Origin: an uncultured Bacteroides sp. | GTDB taxonomy: Bacteria > Bacteroidota > Bacteroidia > Bacteroidales > Bacteroidaceae | NCBI GenBank assembly: GCA_949296575.1 | Contig: CASFPE010000020.1 | Location: 1-64,000, forward strand | Direction of reading: 5' to 3' | Length of the DNA stretch: 64,000 nucleotides | Translations under genes and position numbers: made by a program | The notes under the pieces: generated by a model | What the model was told of the DNA's origin: nothing | The model's database searches: none | The model's input: the letters and a program-made list of their open reading frames with translations, nothing else | Shown here: piece after piece, positions 7,987-15,190 of the stretch | Position numbering within the stretch: the first letter of the stretch is position 1 | Layout: each line of letters opens with the position of its first letter

Positions 7987-8544
7987 TCAGTACTTCTTCC
8001 CTCCGTTCTTGTAAGGGCGGAGGCGGTTGTACTCCATTTTCTTCCTGATGAACCATTCGATGTCGATGCCGTTCCCCAAGGCGTATGCCATGACGGACAG
8101 GATGACGCTTCGGAGGCGTTCTTGAAGGGAATATTCGTCGTGTGCCAGCACGGCGCACGTCCAGAACATGTCTTCCGCGAAAGGGATTCTTTCGTATTCT
8201 TCCGGCTCGCAGTTGCATTCAAGCGTGATGCCGCGCAATCCCATGAGGTCGAGGCAGCGTATCACGATGTCGGCCAGTTCGGATTCAACGGAGTTTTTGA
8301 TGTATTCTTCGAAATCCTCCTTGAATCTTCTTTCCCGGGTTTCTTCAAGCAATGAGAAGTCTTTTTTCTGCCATTCTTTGAACTTGGCAACATCGGCGTG
8401 CTTTCCATTCCTGTCGGCCTGCACGGCCTCGGCTATTTCGGTGATGATGAGCATGAGGTAATGCTCGTCGCAGTGTTCCTCGTCGTGCCAGCCATGTTCG
8501 CAGGCGGTGGCGTAGGCTTCTTCAGCTAATTTGTTCAAGTCCAT
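7987..8544 (-). CDS. MazG-like NTP pyrophosphohydrolase
   Basis: 185 residues from the ATG at 8544, behind a strong AAGGAGG ribosome-binding site. The pattern ITEIAEAVQADR and then ESELADIVIRCLDLMG is the paired E-x-x-E / E-x-x-D metal-binding arrangement of the all-alpha NTP-PPase (MazG-like) fold. Such phage enzymes hydrolyse dNTPs, house-clean nucleotides or lower (p)ppGpp during infection; which of these applies cannot be told here. It sits among small early accessory genes, 2 bp after the next gene upstream. Confidence 0.8.
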   Translation of the reverse strand: MDLNKLAEEAYATACEHGWHDEEHCDEHYLMLIITEIAEAVQADRNGKHADVAKFKEWQKKDFSLLEETRERRFKEDFEEYIKNSVESELADIVIRCLDLMGLRGITLECNCEPEEYERIPFAEDMFWTCAVLAHDEYSLQERLRSVILSVMAYALGNGIDIEWFIRKKMEYNRLRPYKNGGKKY

Positions 8545-8546
8545 TG

Positions 8547-9005
8547 TTAATCCTCCTTTCCTTTTAATTTGTAACTTTTTGTTTCTTCGTGCCACTCCAC
8601 GCAGTTTATGCAGTACAGTTTCCCGTCCACTTCCTCAAAAGGAATAATTTCGGGATTAGCGGGCATCATGTATTCGAGGCCGCACCTGTCACAGTGTATT
8701 ATACCTCTCGTGGCAAGTGATTTTACGTCATTGGTTTTTGGCGCAAATTCGCGCCTGTTTATCTCGTCAATCCTTTCTTTGAGCTTGCCCGGCGCGATGA
8801 CTATCGCCTGCCCTGCCCAAAACAGGGCCATTCTGTTAAACCAATGATTCAACGCCTTTTCTTCGTCGCCCTCGTCTTTTGCTTTCATATAGCGTAAGCC
8901 TTCTTCAAACTCCAGCCCGCTTATTTTCTTGCTCATACGCCTCATGGCCTCGAACAGGCGTTCGGCGTATTCGTCTTGCGGGATTGTGTTAATTGCTCTT
9001 TTCAT
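8547..9005 (-). CDS. Hypothetical protein with zinc-ribbon-like cysteines
   Basis: 152 residues with an AGGAGG ribosome-binding site. The N-terminal ~100 residues are helical and charged. Towards the end CDRC and CINC, spaced ~26 residues apart, form a plausible four-cysteine zinc site. It overlaps the YopX gene start region by 4 bp. No named family recognised. Confidence 0.65.
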   Translation of the reverse strand: MKRAINTIPQDEYAERLFEAMRRMSKKISGLEFEEGLRYMKAKDEGDEEKALNHWFNRMALFWAGQAIVIAPGKLKERIDEINRREFAPKTNDVKSLATRGIIHCDRCGLEYMMPANPEIIPFEEVDGKLYCINCVEWHEETKSYKLKGKED

Positions 9006-9349
9006 TGTCGGCCTCCTTCCAGCAGTCCGGGGTTGTCGTGGACGTTGCCAATGACATTAAAATTTTCTGGATGGTTGAGGAAGCGGTATCCGTGTGCATT
9101 GACTTTGAAGCAGAACTCCGGGGCATCATACACGACTTGGACAATATTGCCTGACCCGGCCTCGCGCAAGATGTCGCCCTCGTAGATTTCTTTCCCTTTG
9201 GCATCGCGCAGCCCGGTGAACTGGCCTACGGTTTCGGGGTCAACTGATGCTCCTTGAATAAAAACTTCTCCATTTTGCTTAAACCGAATACTCCTGCCAT
9301 AGTTCCAAGAACCATCAGGACGTTTGCCTCTAAACTTAATATCACGCAT
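9002..9349 (-). CDS. YopX family protein
   Basis: 115 residues with the family hallmarks: MRDIKFRGKRPDG at the N-terminus and QFTGLRDAKGKEIYEGDI in the middle, followed by a beta-rich end. YopX proteins are small all-beta proteins, very common in phages of Bacteroidota and Firmicutes, of unknown biochemical role. It is part of the closely packed leftward accessory operon. Confidence 0.9.
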   Translation of the reverse strand: MRDIKFRGKRPDGSWNYGRSIRFKQNGEVFIQGASVDPETVGQFTGLRDAKGKEIYEGDILREAGSGNIVQVVYDAPEFCFKVNAHGYRFLNHPENFNVIGNVHDNPGLLEGGRQ

Positions 9350-9404
9350 CTTTGTCTCCTTTCTTCAACTCAGCGGTTACATCAAATTGTGCTACAAATT
9401 TCAT
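9342..9404 (-). CDS. Possible 20-residue coupling ORF
   Basis: ATG at 9404 opens a frame (MKFVAQFDVTAELKKGDKDA) whose stop overlaps the YopX start codon and whose start overlaps the end of the upstream gene. Its last codons contain the AAAGGAG ribosome-binding site of the YopX gene. It could be a translational-coupling mini-gene or chance. Confidence 0.3.
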   Translation of the reverse strand: MKFVAQFDVTAELKKGDKDA

Positions 9405-9607
9405 AAGTCTTCCTTTTCATTGATTACTAACTCTATCGGCTCATCATTCCACGTAAGCTGTGGGAACCAACCTGCGTGTAGTTCCCACATGCCGTATGGT
9501 TCTTTTACCGACTTGTCCCATTCAGCCCTTTCGTTATTTCTTATTGGCTTACTGCGGAATCCCATAAGGTTGCCCTCCAAGTCTCTCGCTATCCAAATGC
9601 TGTTCAT
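9401..9607 (-). CDS. Hypothetical small phage protein
   Basis: 68 residues, tryptophan-rich (WIARDLEGNLMGF, GMWELHAGWFPQLTW). Short beta-rich proteins of this style occur in phage accessory operons. No function known. Confidence 0.55.
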   Translation of the reverse strand: MNSIWIARDLEGNLMGFRSKPIRNNERAEWDKSVKEPYGMWELHAGWFPQLTWNDEPIELVINEKEDL

Positions 9608-9653
9608 TGTTTCTTCTCTTTAGGTTTGTAACTATCCGTTTCTTCGTCCCACT

Positions 9654-9794
9654 TCACACTTTCCTCCTTTTTAGTTTCCCGCATTTCTTACACTTCAACA
9701 GGAGCGCAAAGCAGTCTATGTACTCTGTCCTGCTGATTATTTCCCAGTCATGGCAGCAGAACCATTTTTTAATTATTGCATCTATTAATGACAT
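9654..9794 (-). CDS. 46-residue zinc-ribbon-like protein
   Basis: ATG at 9794 encodes MSLIDAIIKKWFCCHDWE and ends with CKKCGKLKRRKV. The CCH and CxxC groups make a small zinc-knuckle likely. The start overlaps the end of the upstream gene by 10 bp. Function unknown; small zinc proteins of this type are frequent in phage early operons. Confidence 0.55.
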   Translation of the reverse strand: MSLIDAIIKKWFCCHDWEIISRTEYIDCFALLLKCKKCGKLKRRKV

Positions 9795-9958
9795 TCATCC
9801 AACTCAAAATCTGTGACTTCATAACTGTATTCACTTATGAACGGGTTGCTGTTCTCGCAGCATCCGTTGTACCCGAACTCAAACATGAAGTATTCTTCAA
9901 TTTCCTCGTCCGTTGCCTTGTCCGGCACTTCGATTTCCAGCCGTATTGCCTTTTTCAT
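9785..9958 (-). CDS. 57-residue acidic protein
   Basis: ATG at 9958 encodes MKKAIRLEIEVPDKATDEE and an acidic C-terminus with a CC pair, ending FELDECH. Overlaps with both neighbours by a few bases indicate operon packing. The N-terminal beta strand plus DEEIEE helix resembles small phage proteins of unknown function. Confidence 0.55.
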   Translation of the reverse strand: MKKAIRLEIEVPDKATDEEIEEYFMFEFGYNGCCENSNPFISEYSYEVTDFELDECH

Positions 9959-10134
9959 TGTCCTTTTGTTTTATGGTTTAAAAACTCTTTCAGTTCCTTG
10001 CTTTCGAGAAGCAGGGTGAAGCCGCACGGGATGCAGTCGTACCACGTGCCGCACCACCGTTGCTCCGGGGTCTGCCTGCTGTCCGGGCGCAGGGCGAGGG
10101 GATGGCCGCAATGGGGGCAGCTGGGCAGGGGCAT
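9955..10134 (-). CDS. Small zinc-ribbon protein
   Basis: 59 residues if started at the ATG at 10134; an upstream extension to 10206 would be encoded by the tandem repeat array and is less likely. CPHCGH and CIPCGF form a CxxC/CxxC zinc ribbon. Probably nucleic-acid or protein binding; target unknown. Confidence 0.55.
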   Translation of the reverse strand: MPLPSCPHCGHPLALRPDSRQTPEQRWCGTWYDCIPCGFTLLLESKELKEFLNHKTKGQ

Positions 10135-10160
10135 GGGGAGGCTGCTTGGGCTTGCCGCCC

Positions 10161-10248
10161 GACCTTGTGAAGTTGAACGCCCGACCTTGTGAAGTTGAAC
10201 GCTCAACTTGCGCGGGTTGAACGCCCGACTTGCGCGGGCTTCATTCCC
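10161..10248. repeat. 22-bp tandem repeat array, about 4 units
   Basis: Units start at 10161, 10183, 10205 and 10227. The first two (GACCTTGTGAAGTTGAACGC core) are almost identical; the last two carry CTTGCGCGGG in place of CTTGTGAAG. GTTGAACGCTCAAC across units 2-3 has dyad symmetry. The array lies between two genes and overlaps the end of the downstream-numbered gene by a few bases. Confidence 0.8.
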
Positions 10249-10549
10249 CGCCTCCTTCCTTGGCTTCCCCGGCTTCCGGCAGGAGGTCGCCGATGTATGC
10301 CCAGCGTTTCATGGGCTTCGTCGCGCCCTTGCCGTCATTTTCCCATTCCAACGGGAGATAGGCTGCCCTGCCGAGGATTTCGGCCTCCAGCAGGACCCAT
10401 TCGCCTTCCTTTTCCGGGAGTTCCTTTTGGCAGTCGTGCCACACGGAGTTGATGCGCCATTCGGCCCCTGCCTCGAAGCATTCCGTGTAGGATGCCGAAC
10501 GGGACATTACAAATTCCCCGGCGGCATCTTGGATGGTTTCTTTTTTCAT
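10241..10549 (-). CDS. Hypothetical phage protein, DUF551-like end
   Basis: 102 residues. The C-terminal half (DCQKELPEKEGEWVLL, then WAYIGDLLPE) resembles the short DUF551-type phage domain that begins W-x-x-x-x-x-x-L-P. The N-terminal half contains SYTECFEAGAEW, as in other phage proteins fused to that domain. Function unknown. Confidence 0.6.
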   Translation of the reverse strand: MKKETIQDAAGEFVMSRSASYTECFEAGAEWRINSVWHDCQKELPEKEGEWVLLEAEILGRAAYLPLEWENDGKGATKPMKRWAYIGDLLPEAGEAKEGGGE

Positions 10550-11061
10550 ATCTTTTCCTCCTTCATTTGTTTGATTTTTAATTTCATTCTTTCTTCTGCC
10601 GCTTGTACGGCGAGCATTTTCGACAAGAGTTTCTCACGGGCTTTCCGCAAATCCGTATCGGCACTCTCATCGAAGAACAGATTATGCGCCCGGTTGTAGG
10701 CCACATATTCGTCAATCTTGCGCCGAACCTTTGTAACCTGTGCCTTTGCCGATATGAGCCGACGCAAATCCTCGTTCAGCCGGGCATCCATTCCAAAACG
10801 CTTGTCGTAATAGCTCGTGTAGCATCTGACGTTTCCTTTCGGGTATTTGCATACGAACCTTGACTTTCTCCACTCGATTACCCACCGCCTGCGCTCGTAC
10901 ACCTCACGGGGCAAATCGTAACTGAACAGGCGTTCGTAATTGCATCTCCCGTCCGTGCGCTCAATGCTGATGAACACCCAATGCTGTACCTCCAGCTCTT
11001 TTTCAGCTTTGGCGTAGTCCTTAGCCAGCTGTATGAAGTCATCTATGCGTTCCTGTGCCAT
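10546..11061 (-). CDS. Hypothetical coiled-coil phage protein
   Basis: 171 residues, rich in Arg, Lys, Glu and Tyr. Helical at both ends, with a probable C-terminal coiled coil (REKLLSKMLAVQAAEERMK). The first ATG is preceded by the end of the next small gene (19-bp overlap). No family recognised. Confidence 0.6.
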   Translation of the reverse strand: MAQERIDDFIQLAKDYAKAEKELEVQHWVFISIERTDGRCNYERLFSYDLPREVYERRRWVIEWRKSRFVCKYPKGNVRCYTSYYDKRFGMDARLNEDLRRLISAKAQVTKVRRKIDEYVAYNRAHNLFFDESADTDLRKAREKLLSKMLAVQAAEERMKLKIKQMKEEKI

Positions 11062-11234
11062 AATCCCGTATTTTGCCGTTTGTAAATGATATTATCCACC
11101 CTCGCAATCTCGTCGTCAATGATTTTTTCAAGCCTCTTGCTTTCTGTCAGGGCTGAAATTGATTTTGTCCTGAAGAACTCTTTCTGTTTGCTTCTCATTC
11201 GGGCAACAGCGTCAAAAAATTCTTTTGGTTTCAT
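11043..11234 (-). CDS. Small helical protein
   Basis: 63 residues, charged and helical (FFDAVARMRSKQKEFFRT). It resembles other small phage helical proteins and overlaps its downstream neighbour. No function can be assigned. Confidence 0.55.
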   Translation of the reverse strand: MKPKEFFDAVARMRSKQKEFFRTKSISALTESKRLEKIIDDEIARVDNIIYKRQNTGLWHRNA

Positions 11235-11333
11235 GTTTGACTTCCTTTGTTATGAAAATAAAAACTTGCTGTCGTTCAACGCTTTGCGCCCGTCGCGGAT
11301 TTCCCGCGCAAAAAAAGGATGCTATTTGCGTTC

Positions 11334-11969
11334 TTAGTCATCCGCTTCCACCAGTTTTCCGTTGTCAAGCCTGTACCAAGTATCTTCCTTAATGTTAACG
11401 CCGTCCACGATTCCACAAGCCCAGTCGGTTACTTCATAAAGATTGTTGTCATTGCTCCATTCAATGTTACGGGCAACAAGAACACACCCATAACCGCCTT
11501 TTACTCGTCCGTTATTTAAGACTATTGCCGCACCGCAGTAGCCCGCGTTGGCAGCACCGCAGTCGCCCGCATTGGCAGCACCACGGTAGCCCGCATTATT
11601 TGTTTCGGCAGACTCTATCTTTTTCTTAAATCCGAAGTTTTCGAAGAAGGCCGATACGACTATCTTGCATATCTCAAACACGGATATTTCCGCTTTTATG
11701 CGGATGCGCTTCGACACCCGTTTGGAGTCGTCTTTTCTCTCATCCGACACATCGGACGCTTCCACGATGGCGAACCGGTTGCCTTCTCCTGCTGAGTAAT
11801 AACTCAGCACGTCATGCGGGTTTTCACAAAAATGGAAGCCCTTTTCACAGAGTTTCACTTCGTCTGTCTCGTATTCTTTTCCGACTTCATATTGAAAGTC
11901 GCGGCATTTTAGGTCTTTGTCGAATCCTTTGTAGCCGATGATTGTAATTGGTTTTGTTTCTTGGGTCAT
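11334..11969 (-). CDS. DUF7666-type phage protein with internal repeats
   Basis: 211 residues. The N-terminus (GYKGFDKDLKCRDFQYEVG, then CEKGFHFCENPHDVLSYY) is characteristic of a family widespread in gut phages and usually annotated as DUF7666-like; I recognise the sequence pattern but not a function. In the middle, a 7-residue repeat (AGYRGAA, AGDCGAA, AGYCGAA) is encoded by 21-bp direct repeats around 11530-11600. That is a potential site of length variation. Confidence 0.7.
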   Translation of the reverse strand: MTQETKPITIIGYKGFDKDLKCRDFQYEVGKEYETDEVKLCEKGFHFCENPHDVLSYYSAGEGNRFAIVEASDVSDERKDDSKRVSKRIRIKAEISVFEICKIVVSAFFENFGFKKKIESAETNNAGYRGAANAGDCGAANAGYCGAAIVLNNGRVKGGYGCVLVARNIEWSNDNNLYEVTDWACGIVDGVNIKEDTWYRLDNGKLVEADD

Positions 11970-11982
11970 GATTAATTGTTTT

Positions 11983-12045
11983 TTAGTTTATTTCTTCATC
12001 TTCTGCTATTTGTATTGCTCGGAATATCTCGTAGGCCACTTGTGG
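11983..12045 (-). pseudogene. Displaced C-terminal tail of the DNA methyltransferase
   Basis: Immediately after the HNH stop codon, and in the same frame, 20 codons read PQVAYEIFRAIQIAEDEEIN and then stop. This matches the present methyltransferase end PQVMYEIFRAIEEDERKY. It is the original 3' end of the methyltransferase gene, cut off by the insertion of the endonuclease gene. Confidence 0.85.
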
Positions 12046-12588
12046 CTATTTGTATAACCAAATAAAGCCTCCGGCTGTCGGGCGTATTCCCTTGCATACG
12101 TGACATATATGTCCGGCACTTATACCAGTCTTTCTTCCAGCTTCGTTTATAGATGAATATTCAGCTACAAATTTGCCATCTGACGTATATTGAAATACTT
12201 TTATGCTCTCTTTTTCAACGCTCTTTTTTATTCGTGACCCATAAGTATTGTTGTATAAACAATCACACCATTCCAAATTTTCAGCGGAATTATTATCTTT
12301 TACTTCATCTTTATGGTTGACACAATGCAATTTTTGGGGGTTTGGAATAAATGATTCAGCCACAAGTCTGTGAACTAAATGTTCACGCCTTTTCCCATTA
12401 AAAGAAAGGATAACTCTTTTATATCCTTTACTTGTATACGATTGGCTTAATATATGACCTTTTCTTGTTGTGGCAGTCCCGTTGTTTAGAACAACCCTAT
12501 TGATACTTCTTATCCTTCCTTTGCTTGATGCTTGATAAAATCCTTTGTATATTGGAATATCCTTCCAAATTTCAATATTTTCTTTCAT
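12046..12588 (-). CDS. HNH homing endonuclease (NUMOD4-HNH-NUMOD1)
   Basis: 180 residues. NUMOD4 (EIWKDIPIYKGFYQASSKG) leads, followed by an HNH core with VHRLVAESFIPNP, VNHKDEVKDNN and LEWC, and a C-terminal NUMOD1-like DNA-binding segment (INEAGRKTGISAGHICHVCKG). These free-standing nucleases cut a conserved site in a phage gene and spread by repair of the break. The gene is clearly more AT-rich than its surroundings. It starts 17 bp inside the end of the methyltransferase and abuts the displaced copy of that gene's tail, so the methyltransferase C-terminus is its probable target. Confidence 0.92.
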   Translation of the reverse strand: MKENIEIWKDIPIYKGFYQASSKGRIRSINRVVLNNGTATTRKGHILSQSYTSKGYKRVILSFNGKRREHLVHRLVAESFIPNPQKLHCVNHKDEVKDNNSAENLEWCDCLYNNTYGSRIKKSVEKESIKVFQYTSDGKFVAEYSSINEAGRKTGISAGHICHVCKGIRPTAGGFIWLYK

Positions 12589-13663
12589 CTTCTTCTATTG
12601 CTCTAAAAATTTCATACATAACTTGAGGTACGATTGCGTTTCCTAACGCTTTTATGGATTCTGCTCTCCACTTAGGAAAGGTGATACCAGCCAGTCGGCA
12701 GGGAATCCCATCATCTCCTGCACGAATAACGGGTTGAGTTGTGGGGAATCCTGACCATCGGAGTGCTGGCAGTTCCTCCCAATCACTCCGGGGAGTTGCT
12801 GGCGTTTCGTTTGGCTCTTGGGAATGGTGGAGTTCTTCCCGTCCTGTGCGGCGGGTGTTGGGAGCAGTCCCTTCTTGGCTGCAAGCGCAATAGTCGGACG
12901 TTCTTTGGCGTTCGGTGACGGGTGCTTGTTGATTCGCCCGCTCCCGCTGTCTATTGAGGTCGGGGTGGGAAGCAGGTCCTGACGGTACGCCGCCATGCTT
13001 GACAGGTTGGGCATACACCCGCTCTTGCGGTCGCCCGTCCTGCGTACAAAGTTGTCCGGGTCTTCCACTATTTCCGTGGCCCGTGGTGTTGGGAGCAACA
13101 CGCCTTGCGATGAACCAGACGCGGTCCCTGCGGTGGGGCGCTCCGACGGCACAAGCCGGAATAACAAACGGCTGGACGGAATAACCTTCTCGTTCAAGGT
13201 CGCGGCAGATGGTTTCGACGGTGAACTGTTGCCGGAGGAGTACTCTTTTTCTGTAATCTTCTCCGAACAGAGAGGCACCGCCTCCCACTTCAACCTCCGT
13301 GCCGGGCTGAACCATCGTGAGGATTCCAGCAACATTCTCGCCAACGACCCAAGAGGGCCTGATTTCACGTATTGCCCGCAGCATTTGCGGCCACAAGTAG
13401 CGGTCATCGTCCGCTCCTTTCCGGCTTCCGGCCAGGGAAAAGGGCTGGCATGGGAATCCTCCCGTAAGCACGTCGATTCGTCCGCGCCAAGGTGCAAAGT
13501 CTGTTTGGGTGATGTCTTCATACGATGTCGAGTTTGGGTACCAGTATTCGAGGACGCGGCGACAGAAGGGGTTTATCTCGCAGTGGAACAGATTGCTCCA
13601 GCCCATTTGTGTGGCGGCGATTTCCGCGCCGCCTATGCCGCTGAAAAGGGATGCGTGGGTCAT
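12572..13663 (-). CDS. DNA (cytosine-5) methyltransferase
   Basis: 363 residues from the ATG at 13663. Motif I is SLFSGIGGAE (5-14), motif IV GGFPCQPFS with catalytic Cys72, motif VI ENVAG (109-113), motif VIII RRDRVWFIA, and motifs IX/X RAESIKALGNAIVPQV near the end. It transfers methyl from SAM to cytosine C5, probably protecting phage DNA from host restriction; no partner nuclease is adjacent. The last ~25 codons are AT-rich compared with the body and appear to have arrived with the HNH gene. The variable target-recognition region overlaps a second open frame. Confidence 0.95.
   Translation of the reverse strand: MTHASLFSGIGGAEIAATQMGWSNLFHCEINPFCRRVLEYWYPNSTSYEDITQTDFAPWRGRIDVLTGGFPCQPFSLAGSRKGADDDRYLWPQMLRAIREIRPSWVVGENVAGILTMVQPGTEVEVGGGASLFGEDYRKRVLLRQQFTVETICRDLEREGYSVQPFVIPACAVGAPHRRDRVWFIARRVAPNTTGHGNSGRPGQLCTQDGRPQERVYAQPVKHGGVPSGPASHPDLNRQRERANQQAPVTERQRTSDYCACSQEGTAPNTRRTGREELHHSQEPNETPATPRSDWEELPALRWSGFPTTQPVIRAGDDGIPCRLAGITFPKWRAESIKALGNAIVPQVMYEIFRAIEEDERKY
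12652..13521 (-). CDS. Overlapping LLPTP-repeat protein inside the methyltransferase gene
   Basis: A 289-codon frame on the same strand as the methyltransferase, shifted in phase. It has features of a real family: GSLARMLLESS, a SRLLFRLVPSERPT segment, three LLPTP repeats (LLPTPRATEI, LLPTPTSIDS, LLPTPAAQDG) and the ending QLNPLFVQEMMGFPADW. I recall phage proteins of this pattern near or overlapping C5 methyltransferases; their function is unknown. The true start may be the internal ATG at about 13407. The alternative is that only the methyltransferase frame is translated and the repeats mirror its own APNT repeats. Confidence 0.5.
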   Translation of the reverse strand: MKTSPKQTLHLGADESTCLREDSHASPFPWPEAGKERTMTATCGRKCCGQYVKSGPLGSLARMLLESSRWFSPARRLKWEAVPLCSEKITEKEYSSGNSSPSKPSAATLNEKVIPSSRLLFRLVPSERPTAGTASGSSQGVLLPTPRATEIVEDPDNFVRRTGDRKSGCMPNLSSMAAYRQDLLPTPTSIDSGSGRINKHPSPNAKERPTIALAAKKGLLPTPAAQDGKNSTIPKSQTKRQQLPGVIGRNCQHSDGQDSPQLNPLFVQEMMGFPADWLVSPFLSGEQNP

Positions 13664-14022
13664 GGCACGGCCTCCCTTATCGCGGCGAGCATCTTTTGCT
13701 TGCTTTCCTCGTCGTCGCCGCAACGGGTGGCGATGAGGGTGACGCACTCCTTTATGAAGTCGCTGTTGTCGCAGGCGATGCCAGATTCTTCCAGCCCGTA
13801 GATGGGGGAGGAGAGTTTCTTCGTCATTTCCCGCAGCTGCCGCGCCACGTTGGATACGGACTTGAACCGTTTTAGCTCTCCGTACTTCACGGATTTCCCA
13901 ATCTGCCCCAACGCGCTGGCGGCTTCCAGCACGTAGCTGTCGGCCACGTCGGCCATGAGGTAGGCCGCGTTGGTGCAGAACACGGCCTGCCGGATTAATT
14001 TTTCTTTTTCTTGCTGTTCCAT
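13660..14022 (-). CDS. Hypothetical helical phage protein
   Basis: 120 residues, mostly alpha-helical, ending 4 bp inside the methyltransferase start. No motif is recognisable; a central EESGIACDNSDFIKEC segment separates two helical halves. It is transcribed just ahead of the methyltransferase and could be a small accessory of it or of the upstream replication genes. Confidence 0.6.
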   Translation of the reverse strand: MEQQEKEKLIRQAVFCTNAAYLMADVADSYVLEAASALGQIGKSVKYGELKRFKSVSNVARQLREMTKKLSSPIYGLEESGIACDNSDFIKECVTLIATRCGDDEESKQKMLAAIREAVP

Positions 14023-14103
14023 TTCGGGATTTCAGATTTATGATTTTAGAATTTAGAATTTAGAAGCCAAAGAAGCCAAGAACCGCCTCTGCGGGGGAGG
14101 CGG

Positions 14104-14191
14104 GAAAACAGCGCGGTGTTTCGGTCAAACCACTGCGGTGTTTTCATCAAACCACTGTGGTGTTTTCACCAAACCACTGCGGTGATTCCGC
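14104..14191. repeat. 22-bp tandem palindromic repeat array, 3-4 units
   Basis: Three near-identical units (14126, 14148, 14170) of CAAACCACTGCGGTGTTTTC type and one degenerate unit from 14104. Each unit is an imperfect palindrome: on the minus strand AAAACAC and GTGGTTT flank four bases. It lies between two genes. Confidence 0.85.
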
Positions 14192-14199
14192 GCAGGCTG

Positions 14200-14409
14200 T
14201 CACGCCTCCCACACGGGGCAAAGCCCCGCCTTGCCGATGAACCGTGCGCATGCCGGGCTGTCCGGCTTCACGGGCTTGTAGCCGCCTTCCGGCCCTTTGA
14301 CATGCCAGCACGTGCAGAAGTGCAAGCTGCTTTTGGAATCTGGACGGCCAAAGAATGCGCATTCCGCGCACACGGGGATGCCGTCCGGGTCTGCTTTCGC
14401 TTTCTTCAT
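14200..14409 (-). CDS. Small cysteine-rich protein
   Basis: 69 residues with six cysteines (CAECAFF, CTCWHV, CARF, CPVW), suggesting a zinc-stabilised mini-domain. The frame can extend downstream into the repeat array only in other phases. Small Cys-rich phage proteins of this kind have no known function. Confidence 0.55.
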   Translation of the reverse strand: MKKAKADPDGIPVCAECAFFGRPDSKSSLHFCTCWHVKGPEGGYKPVKPDSPACARFIGKAGLCPVWEA

Positions 14410-14609
14410 GGCTGCTTCCTTTTTGGCTTGTTCCTGATTTCAATGTAGCCCCTTCGGGCGGTTTCTTCGAGCAAGGGGATGTCCACGTCCCGGATGACGG
14501 AGCGGGTCTCCCCGTTGACGGTCATGCCGGGCGGGATGCCGAACCGTTCGCGGATGCGGCGGCGGGCTTCCGGGTCTTTCGCCCGCCAGAAGATTACGAG
14601 TTCCTTCAT
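14406..14609 (-). CDS. Small basic hypothetical protein
   Basis: 67 residues, Arg-rich (EARRRIRERFGIPPGM), overlapping both neighbours by four bases. It sits between the helicase-loader gene and the Cys-rich gene. No family recognised. Confidence 0.6.
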   Translation of the reverse strand: MKELVIFWRAKDPEARRRIRERFGIPPGMTVNGETRSVIRDVDIPLLEETARRGYIEIRNKPKRKQP

Positions 14610-15190
14610 TTCCGCAGGCTCTCCCCCCTGAACTGCACCCTTTTCGTGACAGCCACGAGCCTGTCCATCGTGCGTTCCCCGTATTTCACGGATATTTCAT
14701 TGAGCGACAGGTTGGTGGTCAGCAGCAGGAGATGCCCCTTCTTTTCGGCTTCGTCTGCTATTTCGCAGAATGCCATGCGGCGTTCGCCGTATTTCACGAG
14801 TTCCTGCTCGGTTCCGATGTCGTCGATGCAGAGCAGATGCTCCTTTTTCAGCGCGTCCACTTCCTTGTTCATCTGCTGCGCGTCTTTCACGGCTGTTATC
14901 TTCCTGCAAAAGAAATTGATGGCTATGGGGATTATTTTCCCGCACAGGAGGGTCTTCCCGCGCCCGCAGTTTCCGTAGCACAGCAACCCGCGCCCTTGGT
15001 TGCCAGCCATCCATGCGGCCACCTCGTCGTATTCTGGCAGCCATCTGGCGTTGCCGCCCGTGAAGTACTGTATGCCTCGCCATAGCACGTCCTTTGCGTT
15101 CGGCACGCGGATTTCCACTTTGTCAGGAACGGGGCAGAACCCTGTGTCCCGCAATTTCTCGATTGTGTCTTTGAAGTTCACCTTTTCCAT
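14606..15190 (-). CDS. DnaC-like helicase loader ATPase
   Basis: 194 residues. Walker A GNCGRGKT (73-80), Walker B LLCIDDIG (119-126), a sensor-1-type LLLTTNLS and an arginine-finger-type YGERTMDRL identify a DnaC/IstB-like AAA+ protein. Such proteins load the replicative helicase at the phage origin. No DnaB-type helicase is in the window, so it may recruit the host DnaB. It overlaps the DUF6291-type replication gene by 13 bp, which supports a replication role. Confidence 0.88.
   Translation of the reverse strand: MEKVNFKDTIEKLRDTGFCPVPDKVEIRVPNAKDVLWRGIQYFTGGNARWLPEYDEVAAWMAGNQGRGLLCYGNCGRGKTLLCGKIIPIAINFFCRKITAVKDAQQMNKEVDALKKEHLLCIDDIGTEQELVKYGERRMAFCEIADEAEKKGHLLLLTTNLSLNEISVKYGERTMDRLVAVTKRVQFRGESLRK

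Noticed and set aside
10161..10248. 22-bp tandem arrays as CRISPR arrays
   Set aside because: Units are contiguous with no unique spacers; only 18574-18675 has repeat-spacer-repeat geometry.
11500..11620. Repeat-bearing segment as a variable region of a diversity-generating retroelement
   Set aside because: No reverse transcriptase or template repeat is visible in the window.
12046..12588. HNH gene as part of a restriction system with the methyltransferase
   Set aside because: NUMOD4/NUMOD1 domains and the duplicated methyltransferase tail indicate a homing endonuclease.
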